Positions 38,471 to 47,465 are shown, counted from the stretch's first letter. The stretch is DNA of 64,000 nucleotides from Butyrivibrio sp. CAG:318 (GCA_000431815.1 FR889221.1:20179-84178); one strand, 5' to 3'. Notes: generated by a model from the sequence alone, not told the origin. Numbers and translations are program-made.

Positions 38471-39349
38471 TTATCTCTTTACTATTGAAAATACTATCGC
38501 GACAATTCCCAGAACTGCGCAATATATTGCAAAACCAAAATATCTCTTGGTCTTTATTAACTTTAACATATATTTGATGCTGAAATATCCCGTAACTCCG
38601 GCAACGATTGTGCCCAGTATGTATCCCGGAAGATTCGCGGAGCCAAACGCTTCGTTCTTGAAACTTCCTATCTTAACCACAACCGCACCAAGTATTGCCG
38701 GTATTGACATAATAAATGAGTATTTAACGGCAAGTTTCTTATTATATCCAAGCATAAGACCCGTCGCTATAGTTGTTCCGGAACGCGATAATCCCGGCAT
38801 TGTCGCAATGCCCTGCGCTATTCCGAGAATAAAAGCACTTGAATAAGGCGCATCCTTGATTCTCATTGTTCCGTCCGGATGCTTATCTGCGAGAAGCAGC
38901 AAAACGGCTGTAAGAATAAGGCACATACCTACCACCCATAACGTTCCGGAAGCCTTTTCAATCAGGTCGCTTCCAACCATCCCAAGTATTCCGGTAGGTA
39001 TGGTTGAGATTATCACCATGAGCACCAGCTTCCGGTAAGATGAATTGATCACTTTGAAATATTTATATTCGGTATTGCCTCTGCGTCTTACTATGAATAC
39101 CAGAAAATTAGCAAATATCGTAACCAGCATTCCCCAAAATTCTCTTATCATCCCCCATATATCTTCCCTGAACACAATAATAACCGCAACAAGCGTACCC
39201 AGATGAAGCATTACATCAAAATACATTCCCGAATCCAGATTGATTCCGAGAACCTGCTTAAAAATAGCAAGATGACCTGAACTGCTCACCGGCAGAAACT
39301 CCGTCACTCCCTGTATCAGACCCATAAGTAAAGCTTTAATTATATTCAC
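38471..39349 (-). CDS. uppP: Undecaprenyl-diphosphatase
   Basis: Membrane enzyme (BacA family) that recycles the C55 lipid carrier for peptidoglycan synthesis; overexpression gives bacitracin resistance in the family. 292 residues with about eight helices and the motifs EFLPVSSSGHLAIF (about 17-30) and PGLSRSGTTIATG (about 178-190). It starts with GTG at 39349 behind GGAGGAAAG. Heads the long wall/translation gene series. Confidence 0.97.
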   Translation of the reverse strand: MNIIKALLMGLIQGVTEFLPVSSSGHLAIFKQVLGINLDSGMYFDVMLHLGTLVAVIIVFREDIWGMIREFWGMLVTIFANFLVFIVRRRGNTEYKYFKVINSSYRKLVLMVIISTIPTGILGMVGSDLIEKASGTLWVVGMCLILTAVLLLLADKHPDGTMRIKDAPYSSAFILGIAQGIATMPGLSRSGTTIATGLMLGYNKKLAVKYSFIMSIPAILGAVVVKIGSFKNEAFGSANLPGYILGTIVAGVTGYFSIKYMLKLIKTKRYFGFAIYCAVLGIVAIVFSIVKR

Positions 39350-39387
39350 TGTCTTTCCTCCAGCCGTATATCAACTACATATGTAAT

Positions 39388-39429
39388 AAAAATGGTATAA
39401 CAGTCATTCCGGATTATTATACCATTTTT
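39388..39429 (-). terminator. Intrinsic terminator after the tepA-like gene
   Basis: 13-bp perfect stem (39388-39400 with 39417-39429) between the tepA-like stop and uppP; A/T-rich arms give a U-rich end in both directions. It separates the rex-to-tepA group from the uppP group. Confidence 0.8.
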
Positions 39430-39453
39430 TTCAGATTAGTACAATCAATTTAA

Positions 39454-40089
39454 TTATTTGCGGATCATCCCGGAAAGTTTATCCAAAGCATCACTTATAG
39501 AGCCGCATTGGTTCACAAGTCCTACATCCACGGCCTCCTGACCGACCAGAATTGTTCCCAGATCTTTAGCCATCATTGATGTCTCCATCATCATTTTTTC
39601 AAGTTCATTTTCGGGGCATTCCGAATGTGACGCAACAAAATTTATAATTCTGTCCTGTATTGATTTAAACTGTCTGTAAGTCTGCCTTGTTCCGAGAATC
39701 GTTCCGCTCATTCTGACCGGATGTATTACAACAGTTGCACTCGGAACTATATATGAATAATCCGCCGCTGTCGCAATCGGCAGTCCTATTGAGTGGCTGT
39801 CGCCTATTATTAATGATACCGATGGTTTACTTAGGCCTGCAATCATTTCAGCCATCGAAAGTCCGCATGACACATCGCCCCCGATTGTATTTATAAGATA
39901 AAGTATTCCCTTTACTCCGGTGTTTCTTTCGTAAGATGCCAGCATTGGGAGCATGTGCTCGTAACTCGTGGTCTTCGAATCACGTCCCAGATTCTGATGT
40001 CCTTCTATCTCTCCTATTATTGTAACTATTTCTATTCCGTCACTGTTTACAGTTCCGTATTCTTTAATGTTATTTTGTTCTTCAGACAT
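39454..40089 (-). CDS. ClpP-family serine protease (TepA-like)
   Basis: Small cytoplasmic protease-fold protein related to Bacillus TepA, which is linked to secretion or envelope homeostasis. 211 residues from ATG 40089 (MSEEQNNIKEYG) with GGGGG upstream; the ORF extends in frame to 40122 without support. ClpP fold landmarks: LINTIGGDVSCGLSM, the nucleophile region GDSHSIGLPIA, and VVIHPVRMSG with the catalytic-type His. Lies downstream of the CNNM gene and before a terminator. Confidence 0.85.
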   Translation of the reverse strand: MSEEQNNIKEYGTVNSDGIEIVTIIGEIEGHQNLGRDSKTTSYEHMLPMLASYERNTGVKGILYLINTIGGDVSCGLSMAEMIAGLSKPSVSLIIGDSHSIGLPIATAADYSYIVPSATVVIHPVRMSGTILGTRQTYRQFKSIQDRIINFVASHSECPENELEKMMMETSMMAKDLGTILVGQEAVDVGLVNQCGSISDALDKLSGMIRK

Positions 40090-40142
40090 AAAAATACCCC
40101 CGGCAATATATGATACAATCATTATTACCGGAGGATAAATTT

Positions 40143-41471
40143 TTATTCCTGAGCCTGCGCATTATCCGTCTGTGCCTGTTCATCCCTTGTGATTTCCACT
40201 TTGCGGATCACGTTACCCGATACTTCCGTAATCTTAAATACCAGTCCGTCAGATTTGACTACTGCTTTCTCATCATCGTCCGGTATTCTGTCAAGTTTCG
40301 ATATAAGATATCCGTTAAGTGTATCGTATTCCTCACTTTCTATATCGGTTCCCAACAGCTTATTTATATCATCGAGTTCTGTAAGTCCGTCAACCACATA
40401 TGTTCCGTTATCATCATGTGTGATAGCTTCTTCTTCCTCATCATATTCATCCAGAATATTTCCGACAATTTCCTCGATAATATCTTCCATGCTTATGATG
40501 CCCGCCGTCTGTCCGTATTCATCAACCACTATTCCCATATGTATTTTGGCTGTCTGCATATCTTTAAGAAGGTCATCTATATCCCTTGTCTCCGGCACAA
40601 AAAACGGCTCTCTTAACAGTGCTTTAAGATTTTTAAGTTTCTTAGCCCTGTTCGGGATGTTCCTGTAAAAAATAAGTGCATCCCTTATGTGAATAGTACC
40701 TATAATATCATCTATATCACCTTCATACACCGGAAAGCGGGAATACTTGCCGTCTATGTGGTTCTGTATAAAGGTATCCAGTGTCATTTCACAATCTATT
40801 GCTTCGATTGAGGCGCGGTGCGTCATGATATCGCCGGCAGATTTATCACCAAGTTCAAATATATTGGCAATCATTTCAGCCTCCGAAGCTTCCAAAACGC
40901 CCTGCTCCTGGCCTTCATTCACCATTGTGATGATCTCTTCTTCTGTAACATTATCATTATCTTCATCCGGATTGATTCCGAATATTCTGATTATAATATG
41001 TGATAGTGCAGATACTGCCACACATACCGGATAAAGCAATGTAATAAGTGCCTGTATAATTCTGCAATATCTCTTTGCTGTCTTAACCGGATTGCGTTTT
41101 CCTATTTTCTTCGGAATCATCACACCGAAAACAAGGAGTATCAAAAGCATGACGACAGCAGTTATAATTGAAACAAGCGTTTTGTCGGCTTCGATGCATT
41201 TCATTATATATGCACGCACAACTGTCAGTATGTAACCGCCCGCAACCAGATTGGTCACGAACATAATAACGTCAAAAGTATCACCGAAACGCGACGGGCT
41301 ATCCATTATTTTCTTAAGCAGTACAGCTCTCTTATCGCCCTCCTGTGATTTTTCATCTATTTCTTTCTCATTTATGTTCTTGAGTGCAGATTCAAAAGAA
41401 TAAAGTATTGCATCTATTATCAGAAACAATGCAAAAAGACCTACACCTATATACGTCCGGCCATCGCCCAT
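40143..41471 (-). CDS. CNNM/DUF21-type transporter with CBS pair (hemolysin-like)
   Basis: Integral membrane protein of the CorB/CNNM family, associated with magnesium or other divalent cation transport; older annotations call it hemolysin. 442 residues: DUF21 membrane domain with four hydrophobic segments (about 1-160), acidic helix NVTEEEIITMVNEGQEQGVLE (about 172-192), two CBS domains (about 215-335, with SRFPVYEGDIDDIIG and MGIVVDEYGQTAGIISMED) and a C-terminal CorC/HlyC domain (about 350-430). ATG 41471 behind AAAGGA, 25 bp after the mazF-like gene. Confidence 0.93.
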   Translation of the reverse strand: MGDGRTYIGVGLFALFLIIDAILYSFESALKNINEKEIDEKSQEGDKRAVLLKKIMDSPSRFGDTFDVIMFVTNLVAGGYILTVVRAYIMKCIEADKTLVSIITAVVMLLILLVFGVMIPKKIGKRNPVKTAKRYCRIIQALITLLYPVCVAVSALSHIIIRIFGINPDEDNDNVTEEEIITMVNEGQEQGVLEASEAEMIANIFELGDKSAGDIMTHRASIEAIDCEMTLDTFIQNHIDGKYSRFPVYEGDIDDIIGTIHIRDALIFYRNIPNRAKKLKNLKALLREPFFVPETRDIDDLLKDMQTAKIHMGIVVDEYGQTAGIISMEDIIEEIVGNILDEYDEEEEAITHDDNGTYVVDGLTELDDINKLLGTDIESEEYDTLNGYLISKLDRIPDDDEKAVVKSDGLVFKITEVSGNVIRKVEITRDEQAQTDNAQAQE

Positions 41472-41496
41472 ATATCATCCTTTCCGTCCTTATATC

Positions 41497-41853
41497 CTAT
41501 GTACGGATAATTTCCAGACTTGTAAGAAGTGCCTTGTTAACTTTTATTATAATCTCATTGTCAAGATGGCACACCTTATCCTTTAATCTAGTTTTGTCTA
41601 TTGTTCTAAGCTGTTCCAACAGAATAACCGAATCTTTAATCATATCGTACTTATTAGAGTCTATCTCCACATGAGTCGGGAGTTTGGCTTTATTCATCCT
41701 TGATGTAATCGCTGCACATATAACAGTCGGGCTGTGCTTGTTACCAGTATCATTTTGGATAATAAGCACAGGTCTTATTCCTCCCTGTTCAGACCCTATA
41801 ACAGGTCTTAAATCGGCATAGAAAATATCTCCTCTTCTAACAATCACGATCAA
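41497..41853 (-). CDS. MazF/EndoA-family mRNA interferase
   Basis: Sequence-specific endoribonuclease toxin of type II systems. About 118 residues from TTG 41853 ([15 protein letters not shown]), matching the normal start of EndoA, with GGAG five bases upstream; GTG 41859 overlaps that site and GTG 41847 is further away. Family features: [45 protein letters not shown] and KLPTHVEI; nearly full identity to EndoA over the active-site region. It directly follows alr as in Bacillus, but the ribbon-helix-helix antitoxin gene usually between them is absent from the 73-bp gap. Confidence 0.93.
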   Translation of the reverse strand: MIVIVRRGDIFYADLRPVIGSEQGGIRPVLIIQNDTGNKHSPTVICAAITSRMNKAKLPTHVEIDSNKYDMIKDSVILLEQLRTIDKTRLKDKVCHLDNEIIIKVNKALLTSLEIIRT

Positions 41854-41926
41854 ACACACTCCGTCAATTAAATTTAACTTTATTATTGCTGCTTTCGTGT
41901 GTTTTTATTCAGTTAAGATCAAAAAT

Positions 41927-43048
41927 TTACGGAACGTACTTGCGTTCAACTCTCTGCGAAATTCCGCATACAAATTCATAATCGAATTTACCGGATATGG
42001 CAGCAAGTTCTTCAACCGTTATGATTTCATCGCCGTCCTTACCGATAAGTGTAACTACATCTTCAACTTTCACATCCGGAATATCCGTAATGTCAACCAT
42101 CATCTGATCCATACATATTCTTCCGAGAATAGGTGCCTTCTTTCCGTGGATCAGCACATAACCTTTGGACGAAAGCGAACGCGGGTAACCATCCGCATAA
42201 CCGATTGCAACCGTGGCAACCCTGGTTGGCCGGTCGGTTATATAAGTCCTTCCGTAGCTGATTCCTTCACCTGCTTCCAGCTCTTTTACAAATATAACAT
42301 GGCTCTTTAACTCCATTACCGGATTATATTCTATCTCTGTCAGCATCTCATCTGACGGATGCATTCCATAAAGAATAATGCCCTCTCTTACCATGTCAAG
42401 CGCATATTCAGGCATATCAACTATTGCCGCGCTGTTGCAGCAATGCCTTATTCTGAAATTCACTCCTCTGTCCGCAAGTTCATCTATTACTTTCATGAAT
42501 CTTTCAAACTGTATATGTGAAAAAGTCTTATCGCCTGAATCCGCAGTTGCAAAATGCATGAAAATTCCCTCGCAGTCAAGTCCGGGCATCCTGCATACCC
42601 TCTCTATCTCGTCAACCGATGATTCATCCGCCGCAAAACCTATTCTGTTCATTCCTGTGTTGATTTTTATATGGCATGAGGCACTTTCGTTCATCTGCAC
42701 TGCACATTCTGATACTTCCTTTGCCATTTCTTCCGAAAGCATGGCAAATGTAATGCGGTTTCTGATTGCTTCTTCATATTCTGCCTTGCACACATATCCA
42801 AGCACAAGAATCATATTGTTGATTCCGTGTTCCCTTAATTCAATTGCTTCTCTTGCCGTCGCTACCGCAAATCCGTAAACCTCGTCTTTAATTGCTTTGG
42901 CAACTTCTATTGCTCCGTGTCCGTAAGCATCCGCCTTAACGATTGCCATTATTTTGACATTGTCGCCGACTCTCTCCTTTGCCTGTCTGATATTGGCATG
43001 GAGCGCATCCAGATGTATTATTGCATAAGTTCTCGTAAACTTCTTCAT
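41927..43048 (-). CDS. alr: Alanine racemase
   Basis: PLP enzyme that makes D-alanine for the peptidoglycan stem. 373 residues: AIVKADAYGHGA (PLP Lys near 38), NTGMNRIGF near 131, GISYGRTYI near 262 with the second catalytic Tyr, and GRICMDQMMVDITDI near 310. Full length. Lies 32 bp after nnr; feeds the MurF reaction encoded at 32.7-34.1 kb. Confidence 0.97.
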   Translation of the reverse strand: MKKFTRTYAIIHLDALHANIRQAKERVGDNVKIMAIVKADAYGHGAIEVAKAIKDEVYGFAVATAREAIELREHGINNMILVLGYVCKAEYEEAIRNRITFAMLSEEMAKEVSECAVQMNESASCHIKINTGMNRIGFAADESSVDEIERVCRMPGLDCEGIFMHFATADSGDKTFSHIQFERFMKVIDELADRGVNFRIRHCCNSAAIVDMPEYALDMVREGIILYGMHPSDEMLTEIEYNPVMELKSHVIFVKELEAGEGISYGRTYITDRPTRVATVAIGYADGYPRSLSSKGYVLIHGKKAPILGRICMDQMMVDITDIPDVKVEDVVTLIGKDGDEIITVEELAAISGKFDYEFVCGISQRVERKYVP

Positions 43049-43080
43049 TGCTGTTCATTATCCTCTATATATCTAACTGA

Positions 43081-44571
43081 TTATTTGCACATAACAGTGC
43101 CTATGTATTCAAAAAGATCTCCTGCTTTAACCGAATGCAGGCTCTTTCCTTCCGATGCCGCGCATCCCGCAAGTCCGTGTATGTATACGCCCATTGCCGC
43201 TGCCGAAAAAGGTTCCAGCCTGCACGCGAGCATACCTGATATTACACCTGTCAGGACATCGCCCATTCCGCCTTTGCTCATTGCCGCGCATCCGGATGTA
43301 TTAATATATAATCCTCCGTCCGGTGATGCCACAACAGTCGCCGCATCCTTAAGTACACAAATGACATTATTTTCTGCAGCAAAACGTGCAGCAAATCCTG
43401 CAATATCTCTAAGTATATCATCCTTCGGAATGTGGCACAATCTTTCCATTTCACCTATGTGCGGAGTAATTATAACAGTACTTTTGCATTTTTTCAACAA
43501 AGAAATATCATCTGCGATAATATTCAGTGCATCCGCGTCCATTATAAGCGGACATTCTGCCGAATCAATCACTTTATATACTATATTCCGTGCCGTTTCA
43601 TCCGTACCAAGCCCTGGTCCGATTATTATCCTCGACGCCCTGTCTGCAGCATTTTTAACCACATCAACGGCATCATTATTGTCATACCCGTCAACAATCG
43701 CCTCCGGTATAAGTTCCTTCAGCACCGCAGTATTGTTGTTATGCGTTACTATCTCCACGAGACCGCTGCCGCTTCTGTACGAGGCCTCCGCCGCAAGGTA
43801 AGCCGCACCGCTCATTCTGGCATTCCCGGCAATGACTACCGTCCTTCCGTATGTGCCTTTATTGGAGTGTGCATCTCTTTCAGGTATTTTATACATATCT
43901 TCAGGTGTAAAATACCTGGCAGGGTTAAGGCCTGACAGTGCCTGCGGACAGAAACCGATATCGGCAACCGTTATGTCTCCTGCATATTCCTTTCCGGGAT
44001 AAAGCATAATTCCAATCTTATTATATCCAAATGTCACCGTAGCATCCGCCCTGACGGCACAATTCATGACCGCACCGGTATCAGCATTTATTCCCGAAGG
44101 AATATCCACGCTCACAACAAGGCCTCCCGCATCATTAATCATTTCTATTACTTCATTATACGGTTCCTTTACATCGCGGGACAAACCCGTTCCGAATATG
44201 GCATCCACTATTATATCATATTCACCTATATCCGATATGTTACCACAGGGAATATGCGATTTCCGGGCAATTTCAAGCTGAAGTCTGAATTCTTCCGTCA
44301 TATGTTCTTCATTACCGACGGTTATTATATCAACCGTGAGTCCCTGCCATGTCAGTATCCTTGCCGCAGCCACTCCGTCAGCACCGTTATTGCCATGTCC
44401 GCATACCGCACATATCCTGACGCTTCGTCCGAATTCAGCTGCTATTCTTGCGACACATCCCGCCACCTCAAGTGCGGCTCTCTCCATGAGCACTACCGAC
44501 GGAACGCCCATGGAATGTATCGTATATTCATCGACTGTTTTTGACATCGCTCCTGTTAAAGCATATTTCAT
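43081..44571 (-). CDS. nnr: Bifunctional NAD(P)H-hydrate repair enzyme
   Basis: Repairs hydrated NAD(P)H: an N-terminal epimerase and a C-terminal ADP/ATP-dependent dehydratase. 496 residues. The YjeF-N domain (about 1-215) has CGHGNNGADGVAAARIL (about 58-74) and VSVDIPSGINADTGAV. The kinase-like dehydratase domain (about 225-496) has GNARMSGAAYLAAEASYRSG, GPGLGTDE, IMDADALN, ITPHIGEMERL and KGGMGDVLTGVISG near 450. Two bases after the unknown coiled-coil gene. Confidence 0.95.
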   Translation of the reverse strand: MKYALTGAMSKTVDEYTIHSMGVPSVVLMERAALEVAGCVARIAAEFGRSVRICAVCGHGNNGADGVAAARILTWQGLTVDIITVGNEEHMTEEFRLQLEIARKSHIPCGNISDIGEYDIIVDAIFGTGLSRDVKEPYNEVIEMINDAGGLVVSVDIPSGINADTGAVMNCAVRADATVTFGYNKIGIMLYPGKEYAGDITVADIGFCPQALSGLNPARYFTPEDMYKIPERDAHSNKGTYGRTVVIAGNARMSGAAYLAAEASYRSGSGLVEIVTHNNNTAVLKELIPEAIVDGYDNNDAVDVVKNAADRASRIIIGPGLGTDETARNIVYKVIDSAECPLIMDADALNIIADDISLLKKCKSTVIITPHIGEMERLCHIPKDDILRDIAGFAARFAAENNVICVLKDAATVVASPDGGLYINTSGCAAMSKGGMGDVLTGVISGMLACRLEPFSAAAMGVYIHGLAGCAASEGKSLHSVKAGDLFEYIGTVMCK

Positions 44572-44573
44572 AA

Positions 44574-45176
44574 TTACCCGTTCTCCTCCTTATTATCAAA
44601 GACCTCCATCATCTCAGGTCCCAGTAAATCATGCATATATGTATATATATTGGTGTTGGCGATTTCCTTGTCCTGTTTGATTATTATTCTCCTCTTAAGT
44701 TCTGTTCTCGTCACGTCAATCCAGGCTGCAAGTTTCTGTATGTCCCTGTAATTGGAATGAATTCTGTCATAACACACCTGCACACATTCAATTACAAGTT
44801 TAATGTTGGCATTACGGATTTTGTAAGGGATATCAAGCTGTTCCTGTTCCAGTTCCTCTATTTTCAGCTTGGCCTCTATTATCAGCTTCTGGTTCGTCGC
44901 CATGAGTTTCTGCCTTTTGGACTCCGAAAGTTCCATATTTTCGACATTGTCTATAATGGACTGCATGAGCTTGTCTTTAATCTTATGCACTTCCTTAAGG
45001 TCATCATTAATCTGGCCCTGACGTTTTAAAAGGTCATTGAGTTTCTTCTCACATTCCCTTATCTCGTCAGTCTTATCCTTTTCCGGAAAAAGGACATGAT
45101 ACCGTTCATCAAGTGTCAATATCGGCAGCTGTTTATATGCCGCATTTTTCTTAACTTCTTCGATAGTAAGAGCCAT
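44574..45176 (-). CDS. Conserved coiled-coil protein of unknown function
   Basis: Not recognised. About 200 residues from ATG 45176 (MALTIEEVKK), with GAGAGGA ten bases upstream; ATG 45185 adds three residues but is only two bases from that site. No signal peptide or membrane segment. Residues about 35-110 are strongly helical and Lys/Glu/Leu-rich, with likely coiled coils near ECEKKLNDLLKRQGQINDDL and QKLIIEAKLKIEELEQEQ. The rest is also helical, with an Arg/Lys-rich patch TELKRRIIIKQDKE. It lies between rex and nnr, two bases before nnr, and is probably translated with it. Cytoplasmic structural or nucleic-acid-linked role is only a guess. Confidence 0.75.
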   Translation of the reverse strand: MALTIEEVKKNAAYKQLPILTLDERYHVLFPEKDKTDEIRECEKKLNDLLKRQGQINDDLKEVHKIKDKLMQSIIDNVENMELSESKRQKLMATNQKLIIEAKLKIEELEQEQLDIPYKIRNANIKLVIECVQVCYDRIHSNYRDIQKLAAWIDVTRTELKRRIIIKQDKEIANTNIYTYMHDLLGPEMMEVFDNKEENG

Positions 45177-45205
45177 CGCCTTCATTCCTCTCTGTTCATA
45201 TAGTT

Positions 45206-45233
45206 AAAAAGTCTGCCACCTGTCGCAGCAGAC
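45206..45233 (-). terminator. Terminator after rex
   Basis: Six-pair GC-rich stem GUCUGC/GCAGAC (45228-45233 with 45211-45216) followed by five U residues on the minus strand, directly after the rex stop. The short stem suggests partial read-through into the next gene. Confidence 0.65.
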
Positions 45234-45238
45234 AATTC

Positions 45239-45865
45239 CTATCTGGTATTCATATTATATGACAATGTCATAAGGCTTTCCGAAAGATGTACATTCTCAA
45301 CCACAACATCAGACGGAACTATTAAATCCATATGCGCAAAATTCCATATGCCTTTAATTCCCGCTTCCACTGCCATTCTGGCAACTTCATTCGCACTTGT
45401 CTTGGGTATGGTAAGTGCCATAATTTCAATATTATTGTCCCTGATAAAATCCGCCATCTCTTCCATAGGCATAATCTTAGCGCCGCGGCAGTCCCTGCCT
45501 ATAAGTTCCGGATTACAGTCGAACATTCCCTTGACAACAAATCCTCTTTTTTCAAAATTAGCATAATTAGCAATTGCCCTTCCGAGATTACCCGAACCGG
45601 CAATTATAATATTATGGACATGGTCGATTCCGAGAATCTTCGCAATCTCATCATGCAGATATTCAACATTATATCCGTATCCCTGCTGGCCGAATCCGCC
45701 GAAATGGTTCAGATCCTGTCTTATCTGTGAAGCCGATACCTTCATTCTGTTGCTGAGATCTCCTGAAGATATCCTTTCGACCCCGTTATCAAGCAGTTCT
45801 TCAAGATATCTGTAATACCTTGGAAGTCTCTTGACTACAGCAAGTGATATATCATTACGGTCCAT
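45239..45865 (-). CDS. rex: Redox-sensing transcriptional repressor Rex
   Basis: NADH/NAD+ sensor that represses fermentation and anaerobic energy genes. 208 residues: winged helix at the N-terminus (LVEL-type recognition region with SGDLSNRMKVSASQIRQDLN, about 36-55) and a Rossmann fold with IIAGSGNLGRAIANYANF (about 91-108). Followed by the domain-swap helix. ATG 45865 behind AGGAGG. Its promoter sits inside the terminator hairpin of the upstream ABC operon. Confidence 0.97.
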   Translation of the reverse strand: MDRNDISLAVVKRLPRYYRYLEELLDNGVERISSGDLSNRMKVSASQIRQDLNHFGGFGQQGYGYNVEYLHDEIAKILGIDHVHNIIIAGSGNLGRAIANYANFEKRGFVVKGMFDCNPELIGRDCRGAKIMPMEEMADFIRDNNIEIMALTIPKTSANEVARMAVEAGIKGIWNFAHMDLIVPSDVVVENVHLSESLMTLSYNMNTR

Positions 45866-45876
45866 ATGTTCCTCCT

Positions 45877-45939
45877 GAAAATAAAAATTGACATTTATCA
45901 GTACATATGATTTTAACAGTATGTCAGATAAATGTCAAT
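45877..45939 (-). promoter_or_regulatory. rex promoter embedded in the ABC operon terminator
   Basis: A perfect 13-bp inverted repeat (45927-45939 and 45887-45899) followed by a U-rich run forms an intrinsic terminator after the ABC permease gene. The upstream arm also holds TTGACA (45938-45933), and the loop holds TAAAAT (45915-45910) at 17-base spacing, giving a near-consensus promoter for rex. Predicted start is near 45903, beyond the first arm, so rex transcripts cannot form the hairpin. CTGTTAA next to the -10 resembles half of a Rex site. Confidence 0.75.
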
Positions 45940-45964
45940 TTGTAATGAGCCTCCCGCATATGCA

Positions 45965-46729
45965 TTAAAGGCTTACTTTTCTCTTCAAAAGCTCCGAAAC
46001 TCCGATATATGTTCCTATTACAAATAAGATTTCAAACAGGTACACAAGCCATGAGCCTGCTATCATCTGTGCAAACGAATCACCGAAATCAAATGTCGGA
46101 ATATGGGAAGATACAATTGCTGTGACAACCCTTATTACAACAAAGAGTCCGAATGCAAGCCATCCCTTGCCCTTCTTATTGGCAAGAATGGTAGCACTCA
46201 GGGTTATTGCAAGATATGCGAAACTTACGGTAAGAATTATATTGATCCATATTCCCAGCACGACTGCAGCAATTCCAATTATAATATCAGATATATTCGT
46301 GCCCGCCATGATCTCCAGAATCTGATCCGCCATTTCCCTCATATTCCTGATGTTGCCATATTTTACCATAGCAAGCTGTACATCTGCATAAATAAAGAGA
46401 ATGTAAAGTGCCGATGCCAGAACGGTCACAATAAACAGTGTAAGATACTTGGCACCGACTATGGCATAAGTCGAATTCGGGGTCATAAATGTCATATAAC
46501 TGTATTTGGAATTAAGTTCCCTGGCATACGAGACAACACCCATTATCATAAGGAATATAATGCCTGCCCAGCCACACAGCAGAAACAATATCATTGATAT
46601 GGCAACGTTGGCATCACTTTTGCATAAAATACTTCCGCCAAGATAAAGTTCAAGTGCAAAAAGTATGGAAAAAATAACAATATACAGTGTCATATCTTTT
46701 CTGAGTTCGTATTTAATAAGCTTTAGCAT
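45965..46729 (-). CDS. ABC transporter membrane subunit
   Basis: Permease of an ABC-2-like exporter, partner of the ATPase just upstream. 254 residues from ATG 46729 (MLKLIKYELRKDMTLY) with GGAGGTG upstream; the in-frame extension to 46792 lies inside the ATPase gene and is rejected. About six hydrophobic segments. Overlaps the ATPase stop by 17 bases, implying translational coupling. Substrate unknown; the family includes antibiotic or peptide exporters. Confidence 0.88.
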   Translation of the reverse strand: MLKLIKYELRKDMTLYIVIFSILFALELYLGGSILCKSDANVAISMILFLLCGWAGIIFLMIMGVVSYARELNSKYSYMTFMTPNSTYAIVGAKYLTLFIVTVLASALYILFIYADVQLAMVKYGNIRNMREMADQILEIMAGTNISDIIIGIAAVVLGIWINIILTVSFAYLAITLSATILANKKGKGWLAFGLFVVIRVVTAIVSSHIPTFDFGDSFAQMIAGSWLVYLFEILFVIGTYIGVSELLKRKVSL

Positions 46730-47429
46730 AAGGTACACCTCCCCATCCATATACTTCTTTATATAATTCAACAAGTGATTTGCGGTTGGCATCTCTTAAT
46801 TTATCGGCATCCCCGGCAAGCACAAGCTGTCCGTTTTTCATAAAAAGAGCTCCGTTTACAATATTTTCAAGTTCATCGACAAGATGGCTTGAGATTACTA
46901 TCGTCCTGCTTCCTCCGGCATTTGCCATGATAGCATTAATTATAACCTCTCTTGCAAGAATATCTATTCCGTTAAGAGGTTCATCAAGCATGATAAGACC
47001 TGCATCTCTCGAAAGTGCAACCGCAATCTTTAACTTGGCCAGCATGCCGGTTGACATATTCTTGACCTTATCGCCAAACTGCAATCCCATCCTGGCCAGC
47101 AGATCGTAAAATACCGGTTCCGAAAAATCCTTATAAAAATCCTTATAAAACGCAACTATATCTTTGACAGTCATATAAGGATAGAAATAACTTTCAGTCG
47201 GCATATATGCTATATGAGCTTTGCTTTTCGTATCAAGCATATTCCCATCCATTGTTATCGTGCCCGATGTTGGTTTAATAAGTCCCGCAATCATCTTCAT
47301 AAGTGTTGTCTTGCCGCTTCCGTTAGGTCCCAACATCGCATACACTTTACCGTCATCCAGCCTCATATTAACATGATCGACTGCTGTACATGAGTAGTAT
47401 TTTTTAACAAGTTCATCACAAATTAACAT
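46713..47429 (-). CDS. ABC transporter ATP-binding subunit
   Basis: ATPase of a two-component exporter resembling YtrB/EcsA-type proteins. 238 residues: Walker A GPNGSGKTTL (about 35-44), the Q-loop region AYMPTES, a degenerate signature segment with MSTGMLAKLKIAVAL (about 130-144, instead of LSGGQ), Walker B LIMLDEPLNGID (about 151-162) and the H-loop His in VISSHLVDEL. No GntR-type regulator, normally next to this subfamily, is adjacent. Transcribed from a promoter sharing a palindrome with the divergent pnp gene. Confidence 0.92.
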   Translation of the reverse strand: MLICDELVKKYYSCTAVDHVNMRLDDGKVYAMLGPNGSGKTTLMKMIAGLIKPTSGTITMDGNMLDTKSKAHIAYMPTESYFYPYMTVKDIVAFYKDFYKDFSEPVFYDLLARMGLQFGDKVKNMSTGMLAKLKIAVALSRDAGLIMLDEPLNGIDILAREVIINAIMANAGGSRTIVISSHLVDELENIVNGALFMKNGQLVLAGDADKLRDANRKSLVELYKEVYGWGGVPYAKAY

Positions 47430-47465
47430 TACCCGTCTCCTGTTCCCATATTTTAGTTTTCACAA

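Noticed and set aside
40143..41471. Secreted hemolysin
   Set aside because: DUF21 membrane part plus CBS pair and CorC domain point to a CNNM-type cation transport protein; the hemolysin label is historical.
45887..45939. Full Rex operator (TTGTTAA-N4-TTAACAA type) at the rex promoter
   Set aside because: Only one half-like site (CTGTTAA) is visible; the long inverted repeat has a different sequence and works as a terminator stem.
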